Shown: piece after piece, positions 55,072 through 63,742 of the stretch
Layout of the letters: every line of letters begins with the position of its first letter
Position numbering within the stretch: position 1 is the stretch's first letter
NCBI RefSeq assembly: GCF_036417355.1
Contig: NZ_CP143889.1
Coordinates: 1,426,001 to 1,490,000, forward strand
Source of the DNA: Akkermansia sp. RCC_12PD
GTDB lineage: Bacteria > Verrucomicrobiota > Verrucomicrobiia > Verrucomicrobiales > Akkermansiaceae
DNA: 64,000 bases
Reading direction: 5' to 3'
Program-made: the position numbers and the translations under genes
The notes under the pieces: model-generated
What the model was told of the DNA's origin: nothing
The model's input: only the letters and a program-made list of their open reading frames with translations
Database searches by the model: none

Positions 55072-55374
55072 GGAACGCCTGCCCGGCGTTTTTTCCAAGT
55101 CCGTTTTGCGGCATGTTCATGTTTTTTGTACGATAAGTGTCCGCATGCCTCCCGGAAGGTCTGGAACGGCACGGGCGCCGGGAAGTGCGGCGGATGACGG
55201 AATGGTTTCGTAAATCAATGATTTATGCTTTGACAAGAAGGGCTGCACGCGGTATATTATTTGTCCCTCGCGCGATTCGGCGCAACCTAAACAATGGGGA
55301 TCGGAGGGGTAGAAAGCGTCGAAGTCCCCAAAAACCGCTTTTCCTGCCGCAAGGAAAGCCACCTACATACATAT
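55072..55374 (+). other. rpsB leader and promoter region
   Basis: About 300 bases between the MATE gene and rpsB. A clear promoter lies at 55230-55258, giving a leader of roughly 105 bases. Such leaders bind S2 for autoregulation in other bacteria; no specific structure was worked out here. Confidence 0.5.
55230..55258 (+). promoter_or_regulatory. Sigma-70-type promoter of rpsB-tsf
   Basis: TTGACA at 55230-55235, 17-base spacer, TATATT at 55253-55258: near-consensus -35/-10 elements at ideal spacing, about 117 bases before the rpsB start. The strongest promoter seen in the window. Confidence 0.85.
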
Positions 55375-56070
55375 ATGATTAATGATCTGATTAACCAGAT
55401 GGTTGAAGCCGGTGTTCATTTGGGCCACCAGACCCGCAAATGGCACCCCAGCATGAAGAAGTACCTCCTCAAGGACAAGGCCGGTATTCATATCGTCAAC
55501 CTTGAAGAAACTGAAAAGTGCCTGGACAAGGCCTGCTCCTTCCTCGCTGATCTGGCCCGCCGCAACAAGAAGATTCTCTTCGTCGGCTGCAAGCGCCAGG
55601 CTCAGGAAGCCGTCCGCGAAGCTGCGGAAGCCACTGGTCAGTACTATGTGAACCACCGCTGGCTGGGCGGCATGCTCACCAACATGAGCACTATCCGCAA
55701 GAGCATCGAACGCCTTTCCTATCTTGAAGGGATTGAAAAGACCCCCGAGTTCAAGAGCATGTCCAAGAAGGAACTGGCCGCTCTGGACCGCGAACGCCAG
55801 AAGCTGGAACGCAACCTCCAGGGCATCCGCAACATGGGCGGCGCTCCGGACGCCATGGTGGCCATCGGTGCCGACCATGAAGACATCGCCATCCGCGAAG
55901 CCCACCGTCTGAACATCCCCGTCTGCGTGCTGGTTGACACCAACGCCGACCCGAAGGACATCGATTTCCCGATCCCCGGCAACGACGACGCCGTCCGCTC
56001 CATCCGTCTGATTCTTGACTGCATCGTCAAGGCCATCAACGAAGGCAAGGGCGCCGCCGCCAACGCCTAA
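55375..56070 (+). CDS. rpsB: 30S ribosomal protein S2
   Basis: Small-subunit protein S2, 231 residues. Family motifs are complete: LINQMVEAGVHLGHQTRKWH, MKKYLLKDKAGIHIVNLEET, FVGCKRQAQEAVREAA, YVNHRWLGGMLTNMSTIRKS, LERNLQGIRNMGGAPDAMVA and IPVCVLVDTNADPKDIDFPIPGNDD. The start MINDLINQMVEAG fits the family although the open frame begins earlier. It is followed by tsf after 31 bases, the usual rpsB-tsf operon. Confidence 0.98.
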   Translation: MINDLINQMVEAGVHLGHQTRKWHPSMKKYLLKDKAGIHIVNLEETEKCLDKACSFLADLARRNKKILFVGCKRQAQEAVREAAEATGQYYVNHRWLGGMLTNMSTIRKSIERLSYLEGIEKTPEFKSMSKKELAALDRERQKLERNLQGIRNMGGAPDAMVAIGADHEDIAIREAHRLNIPVCVLVDTNADPKDIDFPIPGNDDAVRSIRLILDCIVKAINEGKGAAANA

Positions 56071-56101
56071 TCAACCCCCATTCAGAAAGAACAGAAAAAC
56101 T

Positions 56102-56974
56102 ATGGCAGAAATTACTGCTGCTCTCGTCAAAGCCCTCCGTGACAAGACGGACGCCGGCATGATGGATTGCAAGAAGGCCCTCAACGAATGCAACGGCGAC
56201 ATGGAAGCCGCCGTGAAGTACCTTCGTGAAAAGGGCATCGCCAAGGCCGCCGCCAAGGCTGACCGCGACGCCAAGGAAGGTGTAATCCGCACCGTCGTGG
56301 CTCCCTGCGGCTGCTGCGGCATCATCCTTGAACTCAACTGCGAAACGGACTTCTGCGCCAAGGGCGACAAGTTCCAGGGCCTGGTGAACGACGTTGCCAA
56401 GGCGCTCGCGGACTCCAAGGCCTCCACCCTGGAGGAAGCCCTGCAGGTCTCCATGCCTGAAGGCACCACGGAAGAGTACATCAAGGCCATGTGCAGCTCC
56501 ATCGGCGAAAACATGGGCCTGCGCAAATTCGCCCGCCTGACGGTGGACGGCAACGGCACCATCGCCTCCTACATCCATATGGGCGGCAAGGTCGGCGTTC
56601 TGCTGTCCGTCAAGGCCGTCAAGGAAGAAACCGTCAAGAGCGACGCGTTCAAGGCCTTGGTCAAGGACCTGACCCTGCACATCGCCGCCGCCGCTCCCAA
56701 GAGCGTCAGCTCCGACAGCCTGGACCCCGCCTTTGTGGCTGAAGAACAGGAAATCGCGCGCCAGCAGCTCATTCAGGAAGGAAAGCCGGAACACCTGCTG
56801 GAAAAGATCTTGCCCGGCAAGCTGAAGGCCCTGTATGCCCAGTCCTGCCTGCTGAACCAGGGATTCGTGAAGGATCCTTCCGTCTCTGTGGACGCCCTGC
56901 TCAAGCAGGTCGGCAAGGAACTCGGCGACGAAATTTCCGTCGTCTCCTTCGTCCGCTACCAGCTTGGCGCGTAA
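56102..56974 (+). CDS. tsf: Elongation factor Ts
   Basis: Nucleotide-exchange factor for EF-Tu, 290 residues. The N-terminal UBA-like domain (ITAALVKALRDKTDAGMMDCKKALNE), KYLREKGIAKAAAKADRDAKEG and the core CETDFCAKGDKFQGLV with TDF finger are present. A Cys-rich insertion VAPCGCCGIILELNCETDF is noteworthy: the four cysteines are unusual for the family, which generally has VVVELNSETDF here. The C-terminus ends VSFVRYQLGA. The start fits MAEITAALVK. Confidence 0.98.
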   Translation: MAEITAALVKALRDKTDAGMMDCKKALNECNGDMEAAVKYLREKGIAKAAAKADRDAKEGVIRTVVAPCGCCGIILELNCETDFCAKGDKFQGLVNDVAKALADSKASTLEEALQVSMPEGTTEEYIKAMCSSIGENMGLRKFARLTVDGNGTIASYIHMGGKVGVLLSVKAVKEETVKSDAFKALVKDLTLHIAAAAPKSVSSDSLDPAFVAEEQEIARQQLIQEGKPEHLLEKILPGKLKALYAQSCLLNQGFVKDPSVSVDALLKQVGKELGDEISVVSFVRYQLGA

Positions 56975-56996
56975 GCCCGCATGAACTGAATTTCAG

Positions 56997-57029
56997 GAGC
57001 CGTTCCCTGCGAGGGGAGCGGCTCTTTTT
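56997..57029 (+). terminator. Intrinsic terminator of the rpsB-tsf operon
   Basis: An 11-base stem (GAGCCGTTCCC with GGGAGCGGCTC, one G-T pair) and 6-base loop followed by TTTTT, starting 22 bases after the tsf stop. Confidence 0.92.
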
Positions 57030-57277
57030 CATGTTGCCGAATCCCTGGTCCCCCTCTGGGGCGGCAATTTTCCTGATGAGTGAATCATGGGTTATTCCTT
57101 GCGCATGCAGTCATGCCGCTCTTCAACAGGAAACCCGCCTGTTGACGGAAAAATCTATCATCCATGATCGGTGTTCGGATTCTCGTCATAATCGTCAGGA
57201 CGATGGTTTGCCGCTATTTTACCGCCCTGTTGCTGCCACAGGGATGAATCTGGGCGGTCCGTCCATTTCCCGTTTCT

Positions 57278-57805
57278 ATGGAATTAGCTGACCGGGAATA
57301 CAGGCAACCCGGACGGAAGCGTTTTTACTTGCTGCCGGGGGAATGTGCGGATAAAACGGCTTTCATGGAGCCTGGGGGTGACAGGAAGGGCCTTGTGGAA
57401 AAACCGGTGAAGCAGGATCCGGTTTTCCGCCTGCTCATGGGAGTGATCATCGGCATGTTCATCTGGAACATGGTGCTGGCCTCAAGCCTGTTGCAGCCCT
57501 TCTTCGGGCTTGTGTCCGGAGGCTGGTATTTCCTGCTTCTGCTGTGGTTTTATGCAGGGACCGGACGGAAGTACAGGTGGGAGACGGTTACTTTTTTAAT
57601 CATCGGCCTCATTTGTCATTTTTACTGGTTGTGGTCGGTCGCCACGCCGGGGTATTTGCGGAGCGACGCCCAGGCCGGGCTTATTTTCATTTTCGGTGGT
57701 TTTTGGGCCGGAGGAACGGCTATTCTCGGCGATGCGGCGGTTTATGTTCTGGTGCAGCTGTTCCGCTGGTCTTTCAAGCCGGAAGATGATTCTCCGGGCT
57801 CATAA
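57278..57805 (+). CDS. Small integral membrane protein of unknown function
   Basis: A 175-residue protein with a polar N-terminal 48 residues and then about four hydrophobic helices (roughly 51-72, 80-95, 104-122 and 134-160). No family recognised. The start is uncertain; an ATG at residue 30 (MEPGGDRKGLVEK) would give a shorter cytosolic part. It lies alone between the tsf terminator and the OppF-type gene. The 250 bases before it (57030-57277) show no other feature. Confidence 0.6.
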   Translation: MELADREYRQPGRKRFYLLPGECADKTAFMEPGGDRKGLVEKPVKQDPVFRLLMGVIIGMFIWNMVLASSLLQPFFGLVSGGWYFLLLLWFYAGTGRKYRWETVTFLIIGLICHFYWLWSVATPGYLRSDAQAGLIFIFGGFWAGGTAILGDAAVYVLVQLFRWSFKPEDDSPGS

Positions 57806-57923
57806 AGAGACAGGAAGGCCGCCCTGTTCTTATTACTGCCGGGAGGGCTGGCGGCGCCCATGTTGACGAAGCTGGCACGGTTGGTATCTTGTCTTGTTCC
57901 GGAACACCTGTTAAAGTGAGGAT

Positions 57924-58709
57924 ATGGCTTTTCTGGAACTGGATCATGTGAGTGTCGTCTTTCCTGCGGTGCAGGGGATGCTCTCCTCCCGCAAACCGGC
58001 GTCCGTCGTGGCGGTGGACGGGGTATCCCTTTCCGTGGAAAAGGGAGAAATCCTGGGACTGGTGGGAGAGTCCGGCTGTGGCAAGTCCACGCTGTCCCGC
58101 ACGGTGATGCTGCTCCAGAAACCCACGGAAGGCCGTATTTTCCTGGAAGGAGAGGAATTGACGGCCCTTTCCCCGTCCGAGGTCAGGAAGCGCCGCCCGG
58201 ATTTCCAGATGGTTTTCCAGGATCCGTACGCATCCCTGAATCCCCGCTTTACCGTTTATGCGACGCTGAAGGAGGCGTTGGAATGCCGCCGCCGCAAGAG
58301 AACTTTCTCCCAGATGCGGGATGATGTGGCGGAATTGATGGAAAGGGTGGGGCTGAGCCCTGCCCTGATGCGGAAATACCCGCATGAATTTTCCGGGGGA
58401 CAGCGGCAGCGGGTGGCGATTGCCCGCGCCCTGGCGCCGGAACCCAGGCTGGTGATTGCGGACGAGCCCGTTTCCGCGCTGGATGTTTCCATCCAGTCCC
58501 AGATTCTGAATCTTCTCATGACGCTTGCCCGGGATTTGAACCTGACCATGATTTTCATTTCCCACGATTTGTCCGTGGTCCATTACATCGCGGACAGGAT
58601 TGCCGTTATGCGCAAGGGGCGCATCGTCGAATACGGGGATGCCGACGAGGTATTTTCCTCCCCGTCCCATGAATACACGCAGACCTTGCTGGCAGCCGTT
58701 CCACGGTGA
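57924..58709 (+). CDS. Orphan peptide ABC transporter ATP-binding protein (OppF/DppF type)
   Basis: A 261-residue ABC ATPase of the oligopeptide/dipeptide importer group: LELDHVSVVFPAVQG, Walker A at 48-56 (GESGCGKST), Q-loop FQMVFQDPYASLNPRFTV (typical of OppF/DppF), signature FSGGQRQRVAIARAL, Walker B LVIADEPVSALDVSIQSQI and ISHDLSVVHYIADRIAVM. The C-terminal zinc-binding peptide extension of OppF is short. Permease and binding-protein genes are absent nearby, so it is either an orphan or works with subunits encoded elsewhere; its partners cannot be named. Confidence 0.9.
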   Translation: MAFLELDHVSVVFPAVQGMLSSRKPASVVAVDGVSLSVEKGEILGLVGESGCGKSTLSRTVMLLQKPTEGRIFLEGEELTALSPSEVRKRRPDFQMVFQDPYASLNPRFTVYATLKEALECRRRKRTFSQMRDDVAELMERVGLSPALMRKYPHEFSGGQRQRVAIARALAPEPRLVIADEPVSALDVSIQSQILNLLMTLARDLNLTMIFISHDLSVVHYIADRIAVMRKGRIVEYGDADEVFSSPSHEYTQTLLAAVPR

Positions 58710-58735
58710 TGAACATGCGGTTGACACGCATGTCC

Positions 58736-59225
58736 CTATTCGTCTGATTCTTCTTTCATCCAGCCAAGGAGGCGCAGATTCCCGTCAAGAAGGAAATAGT
58801 AAGTCGTTTTGTCCGAAAGATCGCCCAGGTTGGCTTGTGTTCTTCCCACGCTGTTCTTGTCTCACAGCCGGCTATATATTTTACTTCAGCGGCCTGTTTA
58901 TTCCCGCAATACCAGTTGACGGACAGGGAAGTCAGTTTTCCCTCCGCCGCATATCTGGCCGTAGTTCGTTCCAGCCGTTCCCTGTAAGACTGGAAATCGG
59001 AGTCATTCCGGCCGGGAAGAACCCTCCTTCTATTCAATCGCTGTTCTATTTCGCATATGTCTTTAGGATTTTCCTTAATGATCTTCTCCATCGTGGCAGG
59101 AGTCATATCAGGATTTAAGCTGTATTTGACGTATAAAAAAGATATATGAAAGCAAACGGCATGACGATCCATACGGCCCCTGCCGCAATCAGGAGAGCTG
59201 CCATCCATTTAAAAACGGTTTTCAT
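58736..59225 (-). pseudogene. Membrane-anchored hypothetical gene with two frameshifts
   Basis: Three overlapping reading frames together spell a coherent protein of about 163 residues. Part 1 (from 59225) is MKTVFKWMAALLIAAGAVW and a hydrophobic helix in one frame, ending at a stop. Part 2, in a second frame, runs from YVKYSLNPDMTPATMEKI to EVKYIAGCE. Part 3, in a third frame, is DKNSVGRTQANLGDLSDKTT then YYFLLDGNLRLLGWMKEE to a TAG at 58736. The first break is at a run of six A (59135-59140 on the plus strand), the second near 58859-58865; each needs one base added. Total length with the two bases is an exact multiple of three. Family unknown. Confidence 0.8.
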
Positions 59226-59710
59226 TTTTTCAGGTAATTTTTGTTGGGATAATTCTACCTGCCGAGAGGTGACGCATCTTTTCAATGCCTTTTATTTTAC
59301 CGGAATCGCTTTCCGTGCTGTGGGCGCTGGTTGATTTCCGGTACAGCCGCCGGCTTGTATGTTGTCCGGCATTCCGTGCCATTCTTACCAGGAATACCAT
59401 CCATAGCCGATGAAGGAGATGAAAAATTCCGGGGCATTATTTCTCTTTTAAACTGAAGTAAACGGATTCCATGGTCCGCAGACCGTAAATGGGACGGAGA
59501 AACCCGGGTGTGGACACTTTAAGGAAATCCGGAAAATGTTTCCTATGGTATTTGCCTTTTCAGGGGATGGAGGCTGTCATGGAGAATTTACCACAGCATC
59601 CCCCAGGGCGAGGTTACTTTAAAAAGGCCGTCATATGATGGCACATTTTCATGAAATGGAAATGTGGAGGAATTGTCTGAATAAAAGACAACGATTCGTC
59701 TATTCAAACC
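59226..59710. other. Intergenic region before the amidohydrolase gene
   Basis: 485 bases with no supported gene. A near-perfect 11-base inverted repeat (CACATTTTCAT, GAA, ATGGAAATGTG with one mismatch) lies at 59642-59666, 45 bases before the amidohydrolase start, and may be an operator. A minus-strand frame around 59240-59400 is basic and Ser-rich and is not convincing. Confidence 0.4.
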
Positions 59711-60926
59711 ATGAAAAAGTCTTATTGGTTCGTGGCGCTTTTTTGCTGCTGCCTGTCCGCGGCGGGTGCGCAGCAGCCCGATGTGCCGTCCGTCGCCGGA
59801 AATGTGGTGGAATGGAGGCATCATCTCCACGAGAATCCGGAACTTTCCTTCAAGGAATACAACACAGGCAGATATGTGGCCGATATGCTGCGCTCCTTCG
59901 GCAATATTGAAGTCATCCGGCCTGCGGAAACTTCCGTCATAGGCATTCTTCGCGGAGCCAAACCCGGCCGTACCGTGGGTTTCCGGGCGGACATGGATGC
60001 CCTTCCCGTGCAGGAGGAAACCGGGTTTTCCTTTGCCAGCAAGACGCCGGGCATCAGCCATGCCTGCGGTCATGACATGCATACGGCCATGCTGCTGGGA
60101 ACGGCCAAGGTCCTTTCCGGCATGCAGAAGGAACTGCAAGGCACGGTTTATTTCATTTTCCAGCATGCGGAGGAAAAGTCCCCCGGCGGAGCTTTGCAGA
60201 TCATCAAGAGCGGGAAGCTGAAGGGGGTGGACGCCATTTTCGGCGCACACGTCATTCCCAACATGCCGGCGGGGTCCATCGGCATGCTGCCGGCTGGCGC
60301 CGCTTCTTCTTCATCGGATGGATTTTTCCTGACCATTCAGGGTAAGGGTTCCCACGGTTCCATGCCTCAGATGGGCGTGGACCCCATCGTGACGGGGTCT
60401 GAGATCGTGATGATGCTTCAGACCGTCGTGTCCCGCAATGTGACGCCCGGGGAAATGGCCGTGGTTTCCGTCGGAAAGTTCCAGTCGGGAGACGCTCCGA
60501 ACGTGATTCCCGGCAAGGCGGAGCTGGCCGCGTCCATCCGCACCGTCACGCCGGAAACCCGCAAGTTGATGGAGGAGCGCGTCCGTTCCATCATCGGCCA
60601 TGTGTGCGAGGCCAACGGGGCGGCGTACAAGCTGGATTACGTGCTCGGCTACCCGGCTATTCAGAATGATGCCGCTCTCCGGGAACTGGCGAAGAAGGCC
60701 GCCATGGAGGCGGTGGGTGCGAAAAACGTGTTCGATGTCCCGAGACTTTCCGCCAGTGAAGATTTTTCCTATTACGCGCAGGTGGCGCCGACTTATTTCA
60801 TGATCGTGGGTTCCGGTGACGGTCCCCCCCAACCACAATCCCGGTTTCAGGGCGGATGACAGCGCCTTGCTCAACGGCGTGAAGGCGGAAGTGCGGATTA
60901 TTCTGGATTACCTGAACGGCAAGTAG
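59711..60926 (+). pseudogene. M20 family amidohydrolase, frameshifted at a C7 run near its end
   Basis: Secreted zinc peptidase-family amidohydrolase (hippurate/N-acyl-amino-acid hydrolase type, M20D), signal peptide MKKSYWFVALFCCCLSAAGA. Metal ligands are visible: SHACGHDMHT at about 117-126 and HAEEKSPGG near 152-160, with EAPRL-like late core SASEDFSYYAQ. The uninterrupted frame ends at 60859 with the odd tail PPQPQSRFQGG. Removing one C from the seven at 60824-60830 restores GPPNHNPGFRADDSALLNG through YLNGK, stop at 60926, total 404 residues. That tail includes the conserved His (NHNPGF) thought to be a metal ligand, so the present frame should be inactive. Slippage, true mutation or base-call error are all possible. 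Confidence 0.86.
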
Positions 60927-60942
60927 GCTTCCGGGGAAAGGC

Positions 60943-62100
60943 TCATTCTGCGGAAGCCGCCTGTACTTGCATTTCCCGGATGCATTCCTCCATCAGGGCG
61001 GCGTCTATTTCATGGACGTCCATTCCCTTTCCGATGCCGGTGAGCATCAAAACGGTCAGATGGCCGCCCAGGTGCTCGCGGAAGGCTTCCAGCCCTTTCA
61101 GGATTTCGCATGCTCCGTCCTTCGCCCTCCGGGCGAGAAGAGGGTGGAAAACGGGCAGTTTCAGGACTTTCAGGACGGCGATGATCCGTTCCGCCTGCCG
61201 GGAGGGCAGCCAGCCTTTTTTGACGGAGTAAAGAATATCCAGGCACATTCCCACGGAGACGGCTTCCGCATGGCCCAGCGTATAGCCGGACATGGTTTCC
61301 ATGTAGTGGGCGGCCCAGTGGCCGAAGTCCAGGGGGCGGCTTGAACCCATTTCAAAGGCATCCCCTCCGCGGGCGATGTGTTCCGCATGGAGCAGGGCGG
61401 AACGCTCTACGGCGTGTTCCAGTATGTCCGTCTTGCATGCGGCCAGGGCTCCGGCGTGTTCCTCCAGCCAGTCGAAGAAAACGGCGTCTTTCACGACGGC
61501 CACTTTCACCACCTCCGCAAGGCCCGCGCGTTTGAGGGGTAAAGGCTGGGAGTGCAGAAAGAGAAAGTCGTTCAGGGTGGCCCAGGGAATGGCGAAGGTG
61601 CCCAAATAGTTTTTCTGCCCCATGAAGTTGATGCCGTTTTTGACGCCTACGCCGGAGTCCGCCTGGGAGAGGGTGGTGGTGGGTACGCGCAGCAGGCGGA
61701 TGCCGCGGTGAGCGGTGGCGGCCGCAAATCCTGCCACGTCGAGAAAGGCCCCTCCGCCCACGGCAACGATATGGGAATGGCGGTCAATCCCCGCTTCCAC
61801 GATGTGGCGCAGGCCCGTTTCCCACGCGGCAAAGGTGGTTTTGGCCGCCTCCCCGCCCGGTACGGTCCGGCGCCCGGCATAGCCCGGTGTTCCGGCCCGT
61901 TCCGTGAAGTAGCGGTCGATGTCCGCCGGGAGGGAGGGGTAGAACCGTTCCAGTCCTTCTTCCACCAGGACTAGGACGCGGCTTCCCTCCCTCTGCTCCA
62001 TCAGCCCGGCCAGTGCGTCGTTTTCCGGCCGGAAAACCCCGTGGGTGAAGGCTACCCTGTAGGGAAAATCCAGATGGATGTTCAGCGTGTGGAGGGACAT
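60943..62100 (-). CDS. Sugar-phosphate cyclase related to 3-dehydroquinate synthase (EboD-like)
   Basis: A 385-residue NAD-dependent sugar-phosphate cyclase. It keeps PGGEAAK at 81-87, the nucleotide-binding VAVGGGAFLDVAGFAAA at 113-128 and RVPTTTLSQADSGVGVKNG around 138-156. True AroB has GDLAGF and SSVGGKTAVN here; the present sequence, with GSSRPLDFGHWAAHYME near 255 and LGHAEAVSVGMCLD, matches the EboD branch found in ebo gene clusters better than AroB. EboD-like proteins act in a widespread pathway whose product is not settled. The other ebo genes are not in the window. It follows the HtrA-like gene by 45 bases. Plain AroB is a less likely alternative. Confidence 0.85.
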   Translation of the reverse strand: MSLHTLNIHLDFPYRVAFTHGVFRPENDALAGLMEQREGSRVLVLVEEGLERFYPSLPADIDRYFTERAGTPGYAGRRTVPGGEAAKTTFAAWETGLRHIVEAGIDRHSHIVAVGGGAFLDVAGFAAATAHRGIRLLRVPTTTLSQADSGVGVKNGINFMGQKNYLGTFAIPWATLNDFLFLHSQPLPLKRAGLAEVVKVAVVKDAVFFDWLEEHAGALAACKTDILEHAVERSALLHAEHIARGGDAFEMGSSRPLDFGHWAAHYMETMSGYTLGHAEAVSVGMCLDILYSVKKGWLPSRQAERIIAVLKVLKLPVFHPLLARRAKDGACEILKGLEAFREHLGGHLTVLMLTGIGKGMDVHEIDAALMEECIREMQVQAASAE

Positions 62101-62145
62101 TTCAGAACGTATGCTGTAAAACGGCGGCGTATCGGGACGGCAGGC

Positions 62146-63735
62146 TCAGTCCCTGCGGAGTACGGGAACGGCCCGCATCTGGATGAAGCGGTCCGCCTTG
62201 GCCGCCTCCTGCTGTGACATGTACATGGTGTACGGCTGCTGGCCGACTTCAATGCGGTGCGTGCCTCCGGGGGCGGGTCTGTCCAGAAGCTGGTTGAGGT
62301 GCTTGAAATTCTTTACTTGCACTCCGTCCACTTTTTCCACGATAGAGGGACTCATGGAGGCATAGCCCAGGGTGGCCTGCGTGGGAAGGGCTACCAGAAA
62401 GACCACGATTTCATCCACGCCTTTTTTCCGGATTTCCTCCTTTTTCTCCATCGCCTCAACCAGATTGAGAGGAGGGCGGTTTTTACTAAGCTTGTTGATT
62501 TCTCTCACCAGTGCGCCCGTCAGAGGAATGAAGACCAGGCCGCCGTAAATGCGGTAGCGCGGCTCAGCAACAAAGGGGGCGGGATTGATCAGGTCTCCTT
62601 CCAATGCGCCGCGGTCCAGCGTGACGTCCACCGTCATGGGCTGGCTGGCGCCGTTTTTGTCCTTGCGGCGGATGCCGAGCGTGATGACGTCTCCGGGTTT
62701 GGCGGAATCGCGGAACAGGAAGTTGGCGGAGACGGGACCGAGGGAGGAATCCCTGATGAGTCCCTTGCTGTCCAGGGGGATGCCGTTGACGCTTTCCACA
62801 ACGTCTCCGGAGCGTATGCCGGCCTTGTAGAAGGAACTGTAAACGGGCAGTTTGGCGACGTAAAGGCCGCCTCCGTTTTCGGGCAGTCCCAGATATTTGC
62901 GGAAAACGGGGTCCGTCAGTTCCGTGACCTGCGTGCCGTCCGCCGGGAAGCCGGAGTATTTGCCGGACTGTGCCTGTTCAAGGAAACGGGAAATCATGGT
63001 TTGGGTGACGGCCAGCACTTTCTGGGCGGAGGGGTTGCAGCTGGCGCTCAGACCTATCAGCTCCTTTCCGATCATGACCGGATTGCCCGCACCGCCCCTC
63101 AGGGGAGTGACGGAGGATTTGACATTGTACAGGACGAAGGGTTCGCCGCTGGTGAATGGGCAGGAGCTTTCCGTCGCCAGAATGGAACCGGACGTGGTGA
63201 TGGGGAGGCCGTCCGCGTTAAACTGCCAGAATTCCACCTTGTCCCCCAGTTTGGGGGCTTTCCCCAGCGTAACGGGGACCAGTTTGTCCAGAAAAGCGGC
63301 GTCTTTCTCGTTTTTCAGGCGCAGCAGAGCGAGGTTGGCTTCCGGGTCAAAGGCCGTAACGGTCACGGGAACCGTCTGGGAGCCGTCGGAGGAAGTTACT
63401 TCCACAAAGCTGGCGGAATAGACGATGTTGGCGGCCGTCAGGATGTTGCCGTCTCCCAGATAGATGCCGAAGCCTTCACTGTAGGACGGGTTTTCCTTGC
63501 TCCACGGCTGGACCATGGCATATCCCTGATTGGTGGCGTTGATGCCCACCATGGAATTGGTGGGGGAAGGCACGGGAAGGGAAGCGGGAGGCGCTTCCTC
63601 CGGCTGCCCCGGAGTCATGGCGGGCGCCTGTTGCTGTTCTGGTTCGGGAGCCGGGGCCGGGATGGAGGATTCGCGCGGCTGGCATCCGGCAAGAAGGATC
63701 AGGGAGCCGAAAGTAAGAAGAGAAAGGGATTTCAT
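62146..63735 (-). CDS. HtrA/DegP-like lipoprotein with PDZ domains and lost catalytic triad
   Basis: A 529-residue predicted lipoprotein: MKSLSLLTFGSLILLAGC gives a lipobox with Cys18. After a Pro/Gln-rich linker comes a trypsin-like domain (about 70-240) aligned to DegP, but the catalytic residues are replaced: the His of the usual NAHVV motif is Asn103 (TAANIV), the Asp of DLALL is Asn134 (EANLALLRL), and the Ser of GNSGGP is Ala216 (RGGAGNP). Two PDZ-like domains follow (GLYVAKLPVYSSFYKAGIRSGDVVESVNGI and SPSIVEKVDGVQVKNFKHLN, read as motifs). It is likely a chaperone-like or regulatory binder, not a protease. It directly follows a second family member by 7 bases. Confidence 0.86.
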   Translation of the reverse strand: MKSLSLLTFGSLILLAGCQPRESSIPAPAPEPEQQQAPAMTPGQPEEAPPASLPVPSPTNSMVGINATNQGYAMVQPWSKENPSYSEGFGIYLGDGNILTAANIVYSASFVEVTSSDGSQTVPVTVTAFDPEANLALLRLKNEKDAAFLDKLVPVTLGKAPKLGDKVEFWQFNADGLPITTSGSILATESSCPFTSGEPFVLYNVKSSVTPLRGGAGNPVMIGKELIGLSASCNPSAQKVLAVTQTMISRFLEQAQSGKYSGFPADGTQVTELTDPVFRKYLGLPENGGGLYVAKLPVYSSFYKAGIRSGDVVESVNGIPLDSKGLIRDSSLGPVSANFLFRDSAKPGDVITLGIRRKDKNGASQPMTVDVTLDRGALEGDLINPAPFVAEPRYRIYGGLVFIPLTGALVREINKLSKNRPPLNLVEAMEKKEEIRKKGVDEIVVFLVALPTQATLGYASMSPSIVEKVDGVQVKNFKHLNQLLDRPAPGGTHRIEVGQQPYTMYMSQQEAAKADRFIQMRAVPVLRRD

Positions 63736-63742
63736 GGCTGTG

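Noticed and set aside
53285-55120. 611-codon minus-strand and 545-codon plus-strand frames
   Set aside because: Both are shadows of the MATE gene; Arg/His/Pro- or Gly-rich without motifs.
55259-55374. Riboswitch in the rpsB leader
   Set aside because: A leader of about 115 bases exists but no recognisable riboswitch core was seen; S2 autoregulation is only a possibility.
58756-59208. 150-codon minus-strand frame taken as an intact gene
   Set aside because: Its first and last parts are out of frame with the natural start and end; the joined three-frame reading gives a better protein, so it is listed as a pseudogene.
60943-62100. Plain 3-dehydroquinate synthase AroB
   Set aside because: The AroB-type GDLAGF and SSVGGKTAVN motifs are replaced by EboD-like sequence, so the gene symbol aroB was not used.
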